Shown here: piece by piece, positions 34,911 to 44,257 of the stretch
Layout of the letters: the number at the start of each line of letters is the position of its first letter
How positions within the stretch are numbered: position 1 is the stretch's first letter
Assembly (NCBI RefSeq): GCF_002973525.1
Contig: NZ_PVEN01000006.1
Location: forward strand, 405,485 to 469,484
DNA: 64,000 nt
Direction: 5' to 3'
From: Paraburkholderia sp. BL21I4N1
GTDB taxonomy: Bacteria; Pseudomonadota; Gammaproteobacteria; Burkholderiales; Burkholderiaceae
Program-made: the position numbers and the translations under genes
The notes under the pieces: generated by a model
Database searches by the model: none
Seen by the model: only the letters and a program-made list of their open reading frames with translations
Told to the model about the DNA's origin: nothing

Positions 34911-36059
34911 ATGAAGCAATATCGTCGTGGCTCGAACAGGGTATTAGGTGGCGTCCTTGCGGCAGCCGCCGTTGCAACGCTGGTTTCGTCGGGGGCTTAC
35001 GCGCAATGCGTGACCAGCCTGCCGGTCGGTTCGATCGGTCCGAAGACGATTGTCGGCCAGGGGCCGAACGGCGAGAAAGCCGCTTCCGTGGACGCCGTGC
35101 AACTGAGCGCCGCCGACGTCGCCAAGATCAAAGCCGGTAAATTCAAGGTCGGCATTTCGATGCAGACCATGAACCTCGACTGGTCGCAATTGCAGGTACA
35201 AGGGATTACCGACACGCTCAAGAAATACGGTGTGGAAGTGATCGGCACGGCATCCGCCGAATACCAGGTCGACAAGCAGATCGCCGATATCGAGAACACG
35301 ATTCAGCGCCATCCAGATGGGATCATTTCCATTCCGGTCGACGGCACTGCCACGGCCGCCACCTACAAGAAAGTGTCGGAAGCCGGCATCAAGCTCGTGT
35401 TCATGGACAACGTGCCGACGGGGTTGAAGCATCCGGAGCAATACGCGTCGATGATTTCGGCGGACAGCGAAGGCAATGGCCAGATCGCGGCGAAGGTGCT
35501 GGCCTCGTGCGTGCCGAAAGGGTCGACTATCGGGCTCGTGAATTTCGGGGTGGATTATTTCAGCACGAAAGAACGCACCAAGGCTGTGAACGACTGGATG
35601 AAGAAGAACCGTCCGGACCTCAAGATCAAGCAGGTCGATTTCACCGATCCGTCGAAAGTCGGGCAGATCGCGGGGGACTTTCTGACGGGGAATCCGGACG
35701 TGAAGGGTTTGTTCGCCGTTTGGGATCAGCCGGCGCTCGACACGCTGACGTCGATGCGCGCACAGGGCGTGAATATTCCGGTGACGACGGTCGACCTGGG
35801 TCTGCAATCCGCGATCGAAATTGCCAAGGGCGGACCGCTTAAGGCCACGGGCTCGCAACGTCCGTACGACCAAGGCGTAGCCGAAGCATTGGCGATGATG
35901 AAAGCGCTGATCGGACAGACACCGCCGGCGTGGATTGGCGTGCAGTCGTTGCCGGTGGTGCAGTCGAACGTGCTTGAATCGTATAAGACGGTGTTCAAGA
36001 AGGATCCGCCGCCGCAACTTGCGGATGCATGCAAGAAGGCGAAGCCGGCTTGCGGTTGA
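34911..36059 (+). CDS. sugar ABC transporter, substrate-binding protein
   Basis: 382 residues. A signal peptide (to about GAYAQC) precedes a type I periplasmic binding fold: KFKVGISMQTMNLDW, ADIENTIQRHPDGIISIPVDG, KLVFMDN and GLFAVWDQPA. A strong GGAGGAGAATC site precedes the ATG. It is about 100 nt after the permease. The ligand is unknown; location opposite deoC suggests a pentose or a deoxyribose-related compound. The C-terminal tail has two cysteines that could form a disulfide. Confidence 0.88.
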   Translation: MKQYRRGSNRVLGGVLAAAAVATLVSSGAYAQCVTSLPVGSIGPKTIVGQGPNGEKAASVDAVQLSAADVAKIKAGKFKVGISMQTMNLDWSQLQVQGITDTLKKYGVEVIGTASAEYQVDKQIADIENTIQRHPDGIISIPVDGTATAATYKKVSEAGIKLVFMDNVPTGLKHPEQYASMISADSEGNGQIAAKVLASCVPKGSTIGLVNFGVDYFSTKERTKAVNDWMKKNRPDLKIKQVDFTDPSKVGQIAGDFLTGNPDVKGLFAVWDQPALDTLTSMRAQGVNIPVTTVDLGLQSAIEIAKGGPLKATGSQRPYDQGVAEALAMMKALIGQTPPAWIGVQSLPVVQSNVLESYKTVFKKDPPPQLADACKKAKPACG

Positions 36060-36083
36060 GTTGCGGGTGAATGGAGTGAGTCA

Positions 36084-36120
36084 GGCGAAGCACTTGGGTG
36101 ATTGGTATGCGTGCTTCGCC
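36084..36120 (+). terminator. hairpin after the binding-protein gene
   Basis: Perfect 10-bp arms GGCGAAGCAC / GTGCTTCGCC with a 17-nt loop, 25 nt after the stop. No T-run follows, so intrinsic termination is uncertain. Confidence 0.4.
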
Positions 36121-36212
36121 GGCCTCGACATGCAACGCACGCCGCCGGGAGACTCGCGCCACCGTGCCGTCCGGTGCCGGGTCTCGCTTGCCGTTCAAGA
36201 CAGGTCAGTACC

Positions 36213-36659
36213 TCAATGCCCGTTGCAATAGACGGCCGTGAGCAGAAACGGAATCACCTCGTGAACGGTCGCCTCGCTTCCCGCGCGGCGCACGCTCGCT
36301 TCGACCGACGCGGCGGGAGCGGTGACCACCACGCCGTACGTCGACGGTTTGACGGGTTGACCGCTTCCCCGCTTGAACATCGGCTCGTCCTGCTCGTAGC
36401 CGAACACCGCGTACACGTGAAAGCCGAACGCGCTCAATTTGGTCCCGTGCGTCGGACGAAACGAGTTGACCGAGTTGGCTTCGATGCGCATGGGTTTCGG
36501 GTCGATGGACTGGTTGTCCAGCAGCGCGCCGATAAATTCGTGCGGGCTCGAGGTGCAGTCCATTTGCCGATCGAGTTCGTCGGCGTAGCACGGCAGCGGG
36601 GAAAAAGTGACCCCCAGCGACGCAATGGCCGCCAGCGTATTGAAAACGGTCGATTTCAT
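36213..36659 (-). CDS. secreted hypothetical protein
   Basis: 148 residues. A signal peptide (MKSTVFNTLAAIASLGVTFS, cleavage near CYADE) indicates export. The mature part has two cysteines, one early (DCTSSP) and one near the C-terminus (VYCNGH), which may pair, and a repeated beta-like pattern. No catalytic motif is visible. I do not recognise the family; it is isolated from its neighbours. Confidence 0.6.
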   Translation of the reverse strand: MKSTVFNTLAAIASLGVTFSPLPCYADELDRQMDCTSSPHEFIGALLDNQSIDPKPMRIEANSVNSFRPTHGTKLSAFGFHVYAVFGYEQDEPMFKRGSGQPVKPSTYGVVVTAPAASVEASVRRAGSEATVHEVIPFLLTAVYCNGH

Positions 36660-36756
36660 CGTCCTACCCCGACGAGTCGTTCATGTCTTACTGTGCCATG
36701 TTTGGCGCCGATCGTTCGTGCGGTGGCAATCAATGCCGGCGATATGGTGCACTGTG

Positions 36757-37081
36757 TCGGTGCGTGCTTTCCAACTCACGCCGTTGCCGCGACAGCGCGC
36801 GGAAATGATCGAGGTCGGTGCGCGGTATGCTGTTTGACGCCGAGCTACGGCTCGATAAACAACGGTCGGACACGCCTGTTCTGATGGGCGACGTATTCAC
36901 GATCGCCAACGCTTATCTGTTCGCGCTGACCGGTTGGGGCAAGGTCGCGTGGATGAGATCGGTGTACAACGCCGACATCGATTTCACCCCACTCGCACAC
37001 CTGCATGCCTGGCACGAGCACGTGCGGAAGCGGACCGCCGTGCAGCGGGTTTTATGCAACGAAGGTTTGTCGAACGAGTAA
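36757..37081 (+). pseudogene. glutathione S-transferase remnant
   Basis: The 3' part reads LFDAELRLDKQ ... PVLMGDVFTIANAYLFALTGWGKV ... RTAVQRVLCNEGL, the C-terminal helical domain of a GstA-like enzyme (usually GDxFTVADAYLF). Just upstream, in a different frame, RAFQLTPLPRQRAEMIEVGARYA looks like the preceding helix. The two join only with a frameshift near 36828-36836, and no N-terminal thioredoxin domain is present. A truncated, frameshifted gst gene is the simplest reading. Confidence 0.65.
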
Positions 37082-37130
37082 AGGGGCGTCCCCATCGAAG
37101 CGACGCCCTTCATGCTTCCTGTCACGCAGC

Positions 37131-37466
37131 TCACTGCCCGATCTGCCGGCTAACCTGATTTTCCTGCTGATTCAAAGCGTGTTGATCGGTCCGCGTGATG
37201 TGACTATTGTCCTGAGACGCCATATCGCGTTCCTCCTGGCGAATTTGCCGATCGTCGTGATGCAGGGTCTGCGCCTCGCCCTTCGACATCTGGCCATCCT
37301 TCACTTCCCGATGAATCCGGTTGTTCTGATTCGCGAGACGGCTATTGACCTCGACGCGCCGCGGATGATTCGCGGCCCATTCACCCGCTTGCGCCGTCGA
37401 GGCGGTAGCGATCGTTCCGGCGGCAGCGGCCATCAGGCTGAAAAGAAGCGCTTTGTGATTGAACAT
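37131..37466 (-). CDS. small secreted Gln/Asn/Asp-rich protein
   Basis: 111 residues. A signal peptide (MFNHKALLFSLMAAAAG, cleavage near AQAGE) leads to a very polar mature part: EWAANHPRRVEVNSRLANQNNR, then HREVKDGQMSKGEAQTLHHDD and an end rich in Q, N and H. The pattern looks like a conserved Burkholderia-type periplasmic protein with heptad-like helices, but no function is known. It precedes a Pro/Gln/Tyr-rich secreted protein gene located upstream on the same strand. Confidence 0.65.
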   Translation of the reverse strand: MFNHKALLFSLMAAAAGTIATASTAQAGEWAANHPRRVEVNSRLANQNNRIHREVKDGQMSKGEAQTLHHDDRQIRQEERDMASQDNSHITRTDQHALNQQENQVSRQIGQ

Positions 37467-37584
37467 GATGTATCTCCCTGTCGAGTTAGGTTGGGCGGCT
37501 TCGATCCGCTTACCTTCTTAAACGAGGGAGTGCTACACGTCCTGTCGCCTCTCTGTGTAAGGACGTGTAACGTGAAGCAGGTGC

Positions 37585-38418
37585 TTACTGCCATCCGCTA
37601 TAGTCGGCGGGCTGCACCGAATAGCCGTATCGAACCGGACGCGGTTGCCGATAAGGACGCGCCCAATAAGCGCGCCGATATCCCGCGTAGGCCTGCGGGC
37701 GGCGGACCATCATGACCGGCTGAACCAGGACCTGCGGAGGCGGCTGCGGCACGTACGCCTGTTGTTGCGCAACCATCGCCACATACTCGACACGCTGCGG
37801 CGCTTGAGGCGGAGGACCGTAGGCCTGCGCGACATACGCGGGCTGCTGATACTGCGGATACTCGTCCTCCGCTTCAGCGTATGCCGGCGCTTCGGCGTAG
37901 TTCTGCGCCTCCGTGTATTCCGGTGCCGGCTGATACTGCATGGCCCGTGGCGGCGCATATTGCGGCGGCTGATACGCCTGGCGATATTGCGGCTGCGGTT
38001 GCGGTTGTGGTTGCGGTTGTGGTTGCGCCGGCAACGCACGCTGCGCTATCTGCGGCTTCTGTACGGAAGTCACCTGCGCCTCCTCGTCGCCCGGCATGCC
38101 TTCGGGAAGCGGCGGCATCACCTGCGCCGCGGCGGCCTTCGGCGGATGCTTCAATTGCTCGCGCAACGAGGTGTACGTCTCGGCGTCTTCCTTGGCCCGC
38201 GCGTTGTAGCCGTTGTGATAGGCATCGCTCAGATCTTTCAGGCGCGCGTTGTTTTCTTCGTCGGCCGTCATGCGCTCTTCGCCCGGGTCGAGCGAGGCAT
38301 CGGTCGCGCCCTTTCCATAAGCCGATGCCGGCCCGTCGGCGCGCGCGGACACGGGATGTAACAGCCCGGCAAAAGACACCAGCGCCACCGAAATACCCAG
38401 CAGCAGTTTCGTTCCCAT
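37585..38418 (-). CDS. secreted Pro/Gln/Tyr-rich protein
   Basis: 277 residues. The ATG at 38418 follows AGGTGAAACC and opens a signal peptide (MGTKLLLGISVALVSFAGLL, cleavage near ARADG). Residues about 25-110 are polar and helical; the rest is low-complexity, including a (QP)n run, YQPPQYAPP, alternating EY/YAEA units and a basic Arg/Tyr-rich tail. It is probably an envelope or surface-associated protein. No enzymatic motif is seen. The (QP)n coding run is a hexanucleotide-like tandem repeat and could vary in length between strains. Confidence 0.65.
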   Translation of the reverse strand: MGTKLLLGISVALVSFAGLLHPVSARADGPASAYGKGATDASLDPGEERMTADEENNARLKDLSDAYHNGYNARAKEDAETYTSLREQLKHPPKAAAAQVMPPLPEGMPGDEEAQVTSVQKPQIAQRALPAQPQPQPQPQPQPQYRQAYQPPQYAPPRAMQYQPAPEYTEAQNYAEAPAYAEAEDEYPQYQQPAYVAQAYGPPPQAPQRVEYVAMVAQQQAYVPQPPPQVLVQPVMMVRRPQAYAGYRRAYWARPYRQPRPVRYGYSVQPADYSGWQ

Positions 38419-38665
38419 GGTTTCACCTCGATAGGCAACGCGACAACGGACCTGTGTGATCGACGGCGATCGAATCCGCTCCACTGAAGAACGTGATGTC
38501 GACGCCGGCATGTCTCTACGTTATCGACGCTTTGCGCGAGGTCCTAAAGGGTAAAACGGAGCAAAACGCACCAGGGAATATCCGAAGCGGCACGGGCGAA
38601 TCCATGCAACGCACGATCGCAACGCCGCATGCTTACGAATCAGAAACTCGCCGCTTACATGACCC

Positions 38666-39565
38666 TCACCGTGCACGCGCAACGGCTCGCTGTTGGCGCA
38701 AAATCCTGACAAAGTTCAGCACGGTCGGCGACTTTTCGCGCGGCCGGTGAATCAACGCAATGCCCGTCGACAGCGGATTACCCTGCAACGCGTGATACGA
38801 CACGCTTTCCACCTGGATTTGCCGGATTGACGCGGGAACCACGGCGACGCCGAAGCCGGCCGCCACCAGATTCGCCGCCGATGAAATCTGCGGCGACTCC
38901 ATGCCGATTGCCGGCGCGAAGCCGGCCTCCTGGCAGGCGGCAATGATGGAATCGTAGAGATCCGGACCAATGGGTCGCGGAAAAAGAATAAACGGATCAG
39001 CCGCCAAGTCCGCGAGAGGGATACGCCGGCGTCGGCTCAAACGGTGGTTCGCCGGCAACACGGCCAGCATGTCTTCGTCCACGAGCGGTTCGACGACCAG
39101 ATCCCGGCAGTTCAGTGGCATACGCACCAGCGCGGCGTCGAGTTGCCGCTCGGCGACTTTATCCAGCAGCAGCGAACTATTGCTCTCCTCGCAACTGATC
39201 GACACACGTTCGTACGCATGCCGATAGCGTTGCATTGTCGTCGCAACGGCCGGATGAAACACCGTGGACCCGGCGAAGCCGAGCGAAAGCCGCCCCGTCT
39301 CGCCCCGGCCCGCATTCTGCACGTCGACGAAAGCCTGCTGCGTATCTTCAATGATGCGTCGTGCGCTCTCGCGAAACAGCCGCCCCGCCTCGGTCAGTTC
39401 AACGCGGCGTGGATGCCGGATAAACAGCGGCGTGCCGATCTCCCGTTCGAGCTTCAGGATCTGCTGGCTCAAGGGCGGTTGCGCAATCCCCAGATGGGTC
39501 GCGGCGTCGGTGAAATGCAGATGCTCGGCGACGGCGAGGAAATAACGCAGCTGGCGCAATTCCAT
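38666..39565 (-). CDS. LysR-family regulator (CbnR/BenM-like)
   Basis: 299 residues beginning MELRQLRYFLAVAEHLHFTDAA, the opening of the CatR/BenM/CbnR group. The helix-turn-helix is FTDAATHLGIAQPPLSQQILKLE. The ATG at 39565 is chosen because GGAGACG precedes it and the family starts there. It is divergent from the D-lactate dehydrogenase gene, its likely target. Confidence 0.87.
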   Translation of the reverse strand: MELRQLRYFLAVAEHLHFTDAATHLGIAQPPLSQQILKLEREIGTPLFIRHPRRVELTEAGRLFRESARRIIEDTQQAFVDVQNAGRGETGRLSLGFAGSTVFHPAVATTMQRYRHAYERVSISCEESNSSLLLDKVAERQLDAALVRMPLNCRDLVVEPLVDEDMLAVLPANHRLSRRRRIPLADLAADPFILFPRPIGPDLYDSIIAACQEAGFAPAIGMESPQISSAANLVAAGFGVAVVPASIRQIQVESVSYHALQGNPLSTGIALIHRPREKSPTVLNFVRILRQQRAVARAR

Positions 39566-39719
39566 ATGTTTTTCGTCTCCAAATAGCAACTTCGAGATAT
39601 TGGACTAATGACCGGGCTGATTTTAACCTTCACGTCAACCTGATGCGCTCAAAGGTCGCAGCCCAAACCATCGGACGAAATCGATGCGCGTCATACCCAA
39701 CACCTATGAGGAGAAGTCG

Positions 39720-41459
39720 ATGTCCGCAGTGCACACGCCGCCAGTCGCCGCCCGGGACGATGCCGCTCTAACGTTGATCGCGGAGCTACGCGCTATTGTC
39801 GGCAAAAAGCACACCTTGACCGACGACGCCGCGACCCGGCGCTTTCGCACGGGCTTCCGTTTCGGCGCAGGCAAGGCGCTCGCGGTAGTCCAGCCCGGCA
39901 CGATCGTCGAGCAATGGAAAGTGCTGCAGGCGTGCATCGCGGCGAACGTGATCGTGATCGCGCAGGCATCGAATACCGGCCTCACCGGCGGCTCGACACC
40001 CGACGGCGACGACTATGATCGCGACATCGTGATTGTCAGCACGAGCCGAATGAAGAAGGTGATGGTGATCGAAGGCGGCAAGCAGGTGGTCTGCCTTCCT
40101 GGCGCCACGCTCGATCAACTGGAAAAAACGCTGAAGCCGCTTGGCCGCGAGCCGCATTCGGTCATTGGTTCGAGTTGTATCGGCGCGTCGGTATTGGGTG
40201 GTGTCTGCAACAATTCGGGGGGCGCACTGGTGCAGCGGGGCCCGGCTTATACGGAAATGGCGGCATTCGCGCAGGTGGATAGCACCGGCAAGCTGCAATT
40301 CGTGAACCATCTCGGGATCGAACTCGGCGGCACGCCCGACGATATCCTGGACCGGCTGGAGCGCGGTGCATTCTCGGACGCCGACGTCCGGCACGATGCG
40401 GGCGCCGGATCCGACCATGGCTACGCGAGCCATGTGCGCGAGATCGATGCCGACACGCCCGCGCGATTCAACGCGGACCCGCAGCGCCTTCATGAAGCGT
40501 CAGGCTCGGCCGGCAAGCTGATGGTGTTTGCCGTGCGGCTCGATACGTTCCCGATCGAACAGAACGCGAAAGTCTTTTATATCGGCACGAACCGCCCCGA
40601 CGAGTTCACCGAAATCCGCCGTCACGCGTTGCACGACTTTAACGCCGTGCCGATCTCGGGCGAATACCTCCATCGGGACGCCTTCGATATTGCCGAGAAA
40701 TACGGCAAAGATACCTTTCTGGCGATCAACTATCTCGGCACGTCGCGGCTGCCCGCGCTGTTCGGAATCAAAAGCCGCTTCGACGCGCTATTCGATCGTC
40801 TCGGCTTTCTGCCCTCGCATCTCACCGACCGCGTGTTGCAAGCCGCCAGCCGACTGTTTCCGAGCCATCTGCCGCAACGAATGAAACAGTATCGCGACAG
40901 ATACGAGCATCACCTGATGCTGAAAGTCGCGGCCGACAGCGTCGGCGAAACGCGCGAGTTTCTCTCGGAGTTTTTCTCGACGGCGACCGGCGGTTTTTTC
41001 GAATGTACCGACGAAGAAGGCACGAAAGCATTTCTGCATCGCTTCGCCGCCGCCGGCGCAGCGGTCCGCTATCGTGCGGTGCACAGCCGCGAGGTCGAGA
41101 ACATCGTCGCGCTCGACATCGCGTTGCGCCGCAACGATCGCGAATGGATCGAGACGCTACCGCCCGCGATCGAGGAAACGATCGCCATCAAGCTGTATTA
41201 CGGGCACTTCTTGTGCCACGTATTCCACCAGGATTACGTCGTCAGGAAGGGCAACGATTGCCTGGCTGTCGAACATGAGATGTGGACACTGCTGGACCAG
41301 CGCGGCGCCGAATATCCGGCGGAACACAACGTGGGCCACCTGTACCACGCGAAACCGCAGCTCGCGGCGTTCTATCGGCAACTCGATCCGTGCAACTGCT
41401 TCAACCCCGGGATCGGACAAACATCGAAATTTTCCAGATACCGGGAGACCTCGGCTTAG
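39720..41459 (+). CDS. dld: quinone-dependent D-lactate dehydrogenase
   Basis: 579 residues, close to the 571 of E. coli Dld. The N-terminal FAD-binding (PCMH-type) domain includes IAQASNTGLTGGSTPDG and GSSCIGASVLGGVCNNSGG; the C-terminal membrane-binding cap carries GHFLCHVFHQDYVVRKGND and ends DPCNCFNPGIGQTSK. The enzyme oxidises D-lactate to pyruvate and passes electrons to the quinone pool at the inner face of the membrane. The ATG at 39720 follows GAGGAGAAGTCG. The LysR gene upstream is divergent. Confidence 0.92.
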   Translation: MSAVHTPPVAARDDAALTLIAELRAIVGKKHTLTDDAATRRFRTGFRFGAGKALAVVQPGTIVEQWKVLQACIAANVIVIAQASNTGLTGGSTPDGDDYDRDIVIVSTSRMKKVMVIEGGKQVVCLPGATLDQLEKTLKPLGREPHSVIGSSCIGASVLGGVCNNSGGALVQRGPAYTEMAAFAQVDSTGKLQFVNHLGIELGGTPDDILDRLERGAFSDADVRHDAGAGSDHGYASHVREIDADTPARFNADPQRLHEASGSAGKLMVFAVRLDTFPIEQNAKVFYIGTNRPDEFTEIRRHALHDFNAVPISGEYLHRDAFDIAEKYGKDTFLAINYLGTSRLPALFGIKSRFDALFDRLGFLPSHLTDRVLQAASRLFPSHLPQRMKQYRDRYEHHLMLKVAADSVGETREFLSEFFSTATGGFFECTDEEGTKAFLHRFAAAGAAVRYRAVHSREVENIVALDIALRRNDREWIETLPPAIEETIAIKLYYGHFLCHVFHQDYVVRKGNDCLAVEHEMWTLLDQRGAEYPAEHNVGHLYHAKPQLAAFYRQLDPCNCFNPGIGQTSKFSRYRETSA

Positions 41460-41500
41460 GTCCAGCGCTCGCGTTCCCGATGAACCGGTATTGGAACGAG

Positions 41501-41719
41501 TCAGTTATGAGCCGCCGCATCTTCAAGGCTGGCGAGTACCTGACTCCCGTCATTGCGTGCGGCGTCTTCGAGCGAAAAAGTACTCTCACTGAACGCAATC
41601 ACTTTGAATCCGCTTCCCAAACCTCGCGGAATCGTAATGCCCCAATGCCAGCCACCGGCTTGTTCGAAAACATGCAGTACAGGGACGGTCGGAGTGGGTG
41701 AAGACTGAAGCGTCGTCAT
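41501..41719 (-). CDS. small hypothetical protein
   Basis: 72 residues starting MTTLQSSPTPTVPVLHVF with GAGAATGCGCC before the ATG. The pattern HVFEQAGGWHWGITIPRGLGSGFKVIAFSE looks like a small beta-rich domain. No family is recognised and no signal peptide is seen. It is divergent from the next small gene across an AT-rich region. Confidence 0.55.
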   Translation of the reverse strand: MTTLQSSPTPTVPVLHVFEQAGGWHWGITIPRGLGSGFKVIAFSESTFSLEDAARNDGSQVLASLEDAAAHN

Positions 41720-41933
41720 GGCGCATTCTCCCGTCGTAGCAAAACTGCCAGCGCACCGATGCGGGCGCTCAACATTGAGTCTATAGGCTGTTTGCTGCAT
41801 TGCAATAAAAAACTGTGGTGAAAATGTCAAATCTTGGGGTGTCACAATTTTGAAAAATACTGCCCTCCTATTTGGATGTGCGAGTATGGATTCACCAGCT
41901 TCAGAACTTAAGATTGTGATCCACGGGGGCTCC

Positions 41934-42257
41934 ATGAGTAGTCATTCACTCATTTGGGCAGCGGTGCCGCACAACAGCGACGGCGTCGTCTTCCAGGTTC
42001 GTATCGTCCACGGACTGCAACGTTTCTACGTCTCGCGCCGCGTGCTCGAGCATGTCTTCGATCTCGAGCCGAAAGCCACCGACGCAAGACAACTCGAACT
42101 CTTCTACAAGTGCCTGAAGCGCATTTTGACGCGCGCCGGCATCAAGCGTTCAGTTGCCGGTTTGGACACGGTCGCGCTCCAGGCAACGGATTTCATCGTA
42201 CCGGGCAGGAGCGACAGCAGTTCGACGCAGCGATCGATCTCGCGAGCCACGATTTAA
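41934..42257 (+). CDS. small hypothetical protein (possible DUF1488-like)
   Basis: 107 residues starting MSSHSLIWAAVPHNSDGVVFQVRIVHGLQRFYVSRRVLEHVF. The pattern of a short beta region followed by helices resembles DUF1488-like proteins, but similarity by eye is weak. A longer form from 41886 is possible. It lies across an AT-rich region from another small protein; no functional context is visible. Confidence 0.5.
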   Translation: MSSHSLIWAAVPHNSDGVVFQVRIVHGLQRFYVSRRVLEHVFDLEPKATDARQLELFYKCLKRILTRAGIKRSVAGLDTVALQATDFIVPGRSDSSSTQRSISRATI

Positions 42258-42288
42258 GCACCGCCGCCGCGTACGTCAAACGTCCAGC

Positions 42289-43401
42289 TTACGCGTGAAC
42301 GTGCGCTGCGTGTGCTACCTGTGTAGCGTGTACCGCCTGGCTCGCCGTCGGCCAGGTGGTATGACGCGCCAACCCGTCCCCTTCTCGCCGGAGTAATGGC
42401 GCATACCCGTGCAAATCGCGCGGCGCGATATCGAACGCGCGACGAAATGCGCGGTTGAAACTGGATGCGCTGTTGAAACCGAGGCCCGCCGCAATGTCCT
42501 GCACTTCGAGATGGGGAAAGCGGACCAGTTCATCGGCCGCCATGCGCAGCCTGCGACTGGCGATATAAGTGGCGAGTCCGCCTTCATGTTCGAACAGACG
42601 GTACACGCTGGCACGCGACACATGCAGCGACGCCAATATCCGCTCCGTCGACAAATCCGGATCATGCAGATGCGCCTCGACATAGCGCCGCACCTGTCCA
42701 TACACAGCGGCACGCACCGCTGCGCGAGCGTTGCCGGATAGGCCCGCTTGTCGGCTGAATGCGGCCGCCAGCAATTCGACCGCGGTGAGGAAGGACTGAC
42801 GCGCGTCTTCTTTGCTCAGTCCGACGATCTGCCGATTGAGCGCGATCAGATGTGCTATCAACGCGCGCGTCAACGGCGTGGTCGCCTGGATCTGGCGGCC
42901 ATGCAGAGAAGCGGCGTCAGGGAAAGCTTTTTCGACCAATGCGCGCGGCACGAAGAACAACAATATCCGGCCATGAAAGCTCCGAACCGCACATGGCTGA
43001 TCCATATCCAGCGCAAGAATCGTCGGCACGGATGCGATGGGCGATGCATCGCGCCCTCGCCTGCCACTCACGAATTCACCCGGTCGGCCTTCCAGAAACA
43101 CACTAAAGGAAACGTCGCGAATGTTCTCCGTCGACACGCGCCCTAATGACCGCACGGCCAGATTCGGGCCGGTGCGGAAATGGAAAAAGCTGAGGTCGTC
43201 GATCGAATAGCGGGACATTGCCGCGTCGAATGTTTCGTCGGCGCGCTTCGAAGCAGGCTGAATGTCATAGACCGGATTCATGCGTTCCTGCCACGCCAGG
43301 AAGCTATGACGGGCGTCGCCCTGCACGCTGAAATTGCTGTGCACGATTCCCGGTGCAAGCTGGGGCGGCTCGGCCGCTAACAACAGGTGGCTCAATGGCA
43401 T
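42289..43401 (-). CDS. AraC-family regulator
   Basis: 370 residues. The C-terminal double helix-turn-helix runs from VRRYVEAHLHDPDLSTERILASLHVSRASVYRLFE to VQDIAAGLGFNSASSFNRAFRRAFDIAPRDL, the standard AraC reading unit. The N-terminal ~220 residues match the AraC-binding-like domain of FeaR/NimR-type regulators. The C-terminus extends past the DNA-binding unit by about 30 residues rich in His and Ala. No target gene is apparent next to it. Confidence 0.87.
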   Translation of the reverse strand: MPLSHLLLAAEPPQLAPGIVHSNFSVQGDARHSFLAWQERMNPVYDIQPASKRADETFDAAMSRYSIDDLSFFHFRTGPNLAVRSLGRVSTENIRDVSFSVFLEGRPGEFVSGRRGRDASPIASVPTILALDMDQPCAVRSFHGRILLFFVPRALVEKAFPDAASLHGRQIQATTPLTRALIAHLIALNRQIVGLSKEDARQSFLTAVELLAAAFSRQAGLSGNARAAVRAAVYGQVRRYVEAHLHDPDLSTERILASLHVSRASVYRLFEHEGGLATYIASRRLRMAADELVRFPHLEVQDIAAGLGFNSASSFNRAFRRAFDIAPRDLHGYAPLLRREGDGLARHTTWPTASQAVHATQVAHAAHVHA

Positions 43402-43658
43402 ACAGGCGGGCGGCGGATCGCGGGCTCGTTGGTGCGCACTGCTGGTGGGTGCCAGTTGCGTTCCACCTTAGCGGGCGCGTTTGCCTGCCGGGTCGGAAGG
43501 CCACTCCCGCGCACTTGGAGGGTGGCGAGGAAGCATAACGCGTCTGGGCTACCGGCGCTATCGGGCGATGCCAGCCACGCGACGCGCGGAGTGAAGGCGT
43601 CGCATCGCATGACGTTATCGGCGCGTTAGTTGTCCGCGCATCGATCCGAAAACCCGTG

Positions 43659-44237
43659 CTATTCCTGCGGACGCGATCCGAGCAACAGGATATCGACGAG
43701 CCTCTTGGCACTCTGCTGCCAGTCCGGCGCGGACGCGACATTTGAAACGCCGATGAGTGCGCGCAGCAGATCCAGCGGATCGAGATCCGCGCGGATATCA
43801 CCGTTAGCCACGGCACGCGCAACCAGCGACTGGTTCGCGTCCATGATCTGGGCCCCGGACGATTCGAACAGTTTGGTCGTCCCGCCGACAATCGAATTCA
43901 ACGCAGGCGCAATGATCTTCTTCGTCGCAATGTAGTCGATGAAAAGCGTCATCCAGGCGCGCAGCGCTTCGAGCGGCGGCAGCGAATCGGTCAGCTTGCG
44001 CGCCTCCTCCGCCAGTTTCTCCACCTCGGCGCGGTAGACGCTCTCCAGCAACGCGTCGCGCGTCGGGAAGTGCCGGTATAGCGTACCGACGCCAACGCCG
44101 GCCTGGCGGGCCACGTCCTCGAGGCTGATCTCGCCTTGCGCGTGGGTAAACGCCGTTTTTGCGACCTCGAGAATGCGCTGGCGATTGCGTAGCGCGTCGG
44201 CCCTGGGTTTGCGTTCTTTGGGTGTCGGTTCGTTCAT
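43659..44237 (-). CDS. TetR-family repressor
   Basis: 192 residues. The helix-turn-helix is ISLEDVARQAGVGVGTLYRHFPTRDALL, typical of TetR, with the C-terminal ligand domain rich in helices. It is divergent from an SDR gene and two palindromic sites lie between them, so it probably represses both itself and the SDR gene. The ligand is unknown. Confidence 0.88.
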   Translation of the reverse strand: MNEPTPKERKPRADALRNRQRILEVAKTAFTHAQGEISLEDVARQAGVGVGTLYRHFPTRDALLESVYRAEVEKLAEEARKLTDSLPPLEALRAWMTLFIDYIATKKIIAPALNSIVGGTTKLFESSGAQIMDANQSLVARAVANGDIRADLDPLDLLRALIGVSNVASAPDWQQSAKRLVDILLLGSRPQE

Positions 44238-44257
44238 CGATACGTTTAATTGCTTGC

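Noticed and set aside
37979..38035. Short tandem repeat that could be read as a CRISPR-like array
   Set aside because: It is a contiguous hexanucleotide-like repeat coding for Gln-Pro within a secreted protein, with no spacers and no cas genes.
41850..41933. N-terminal extension of the small protein at 41934
   Set aside because: The upstream codons lie in an AT-rich promoter-like stretch without a ribosome site.
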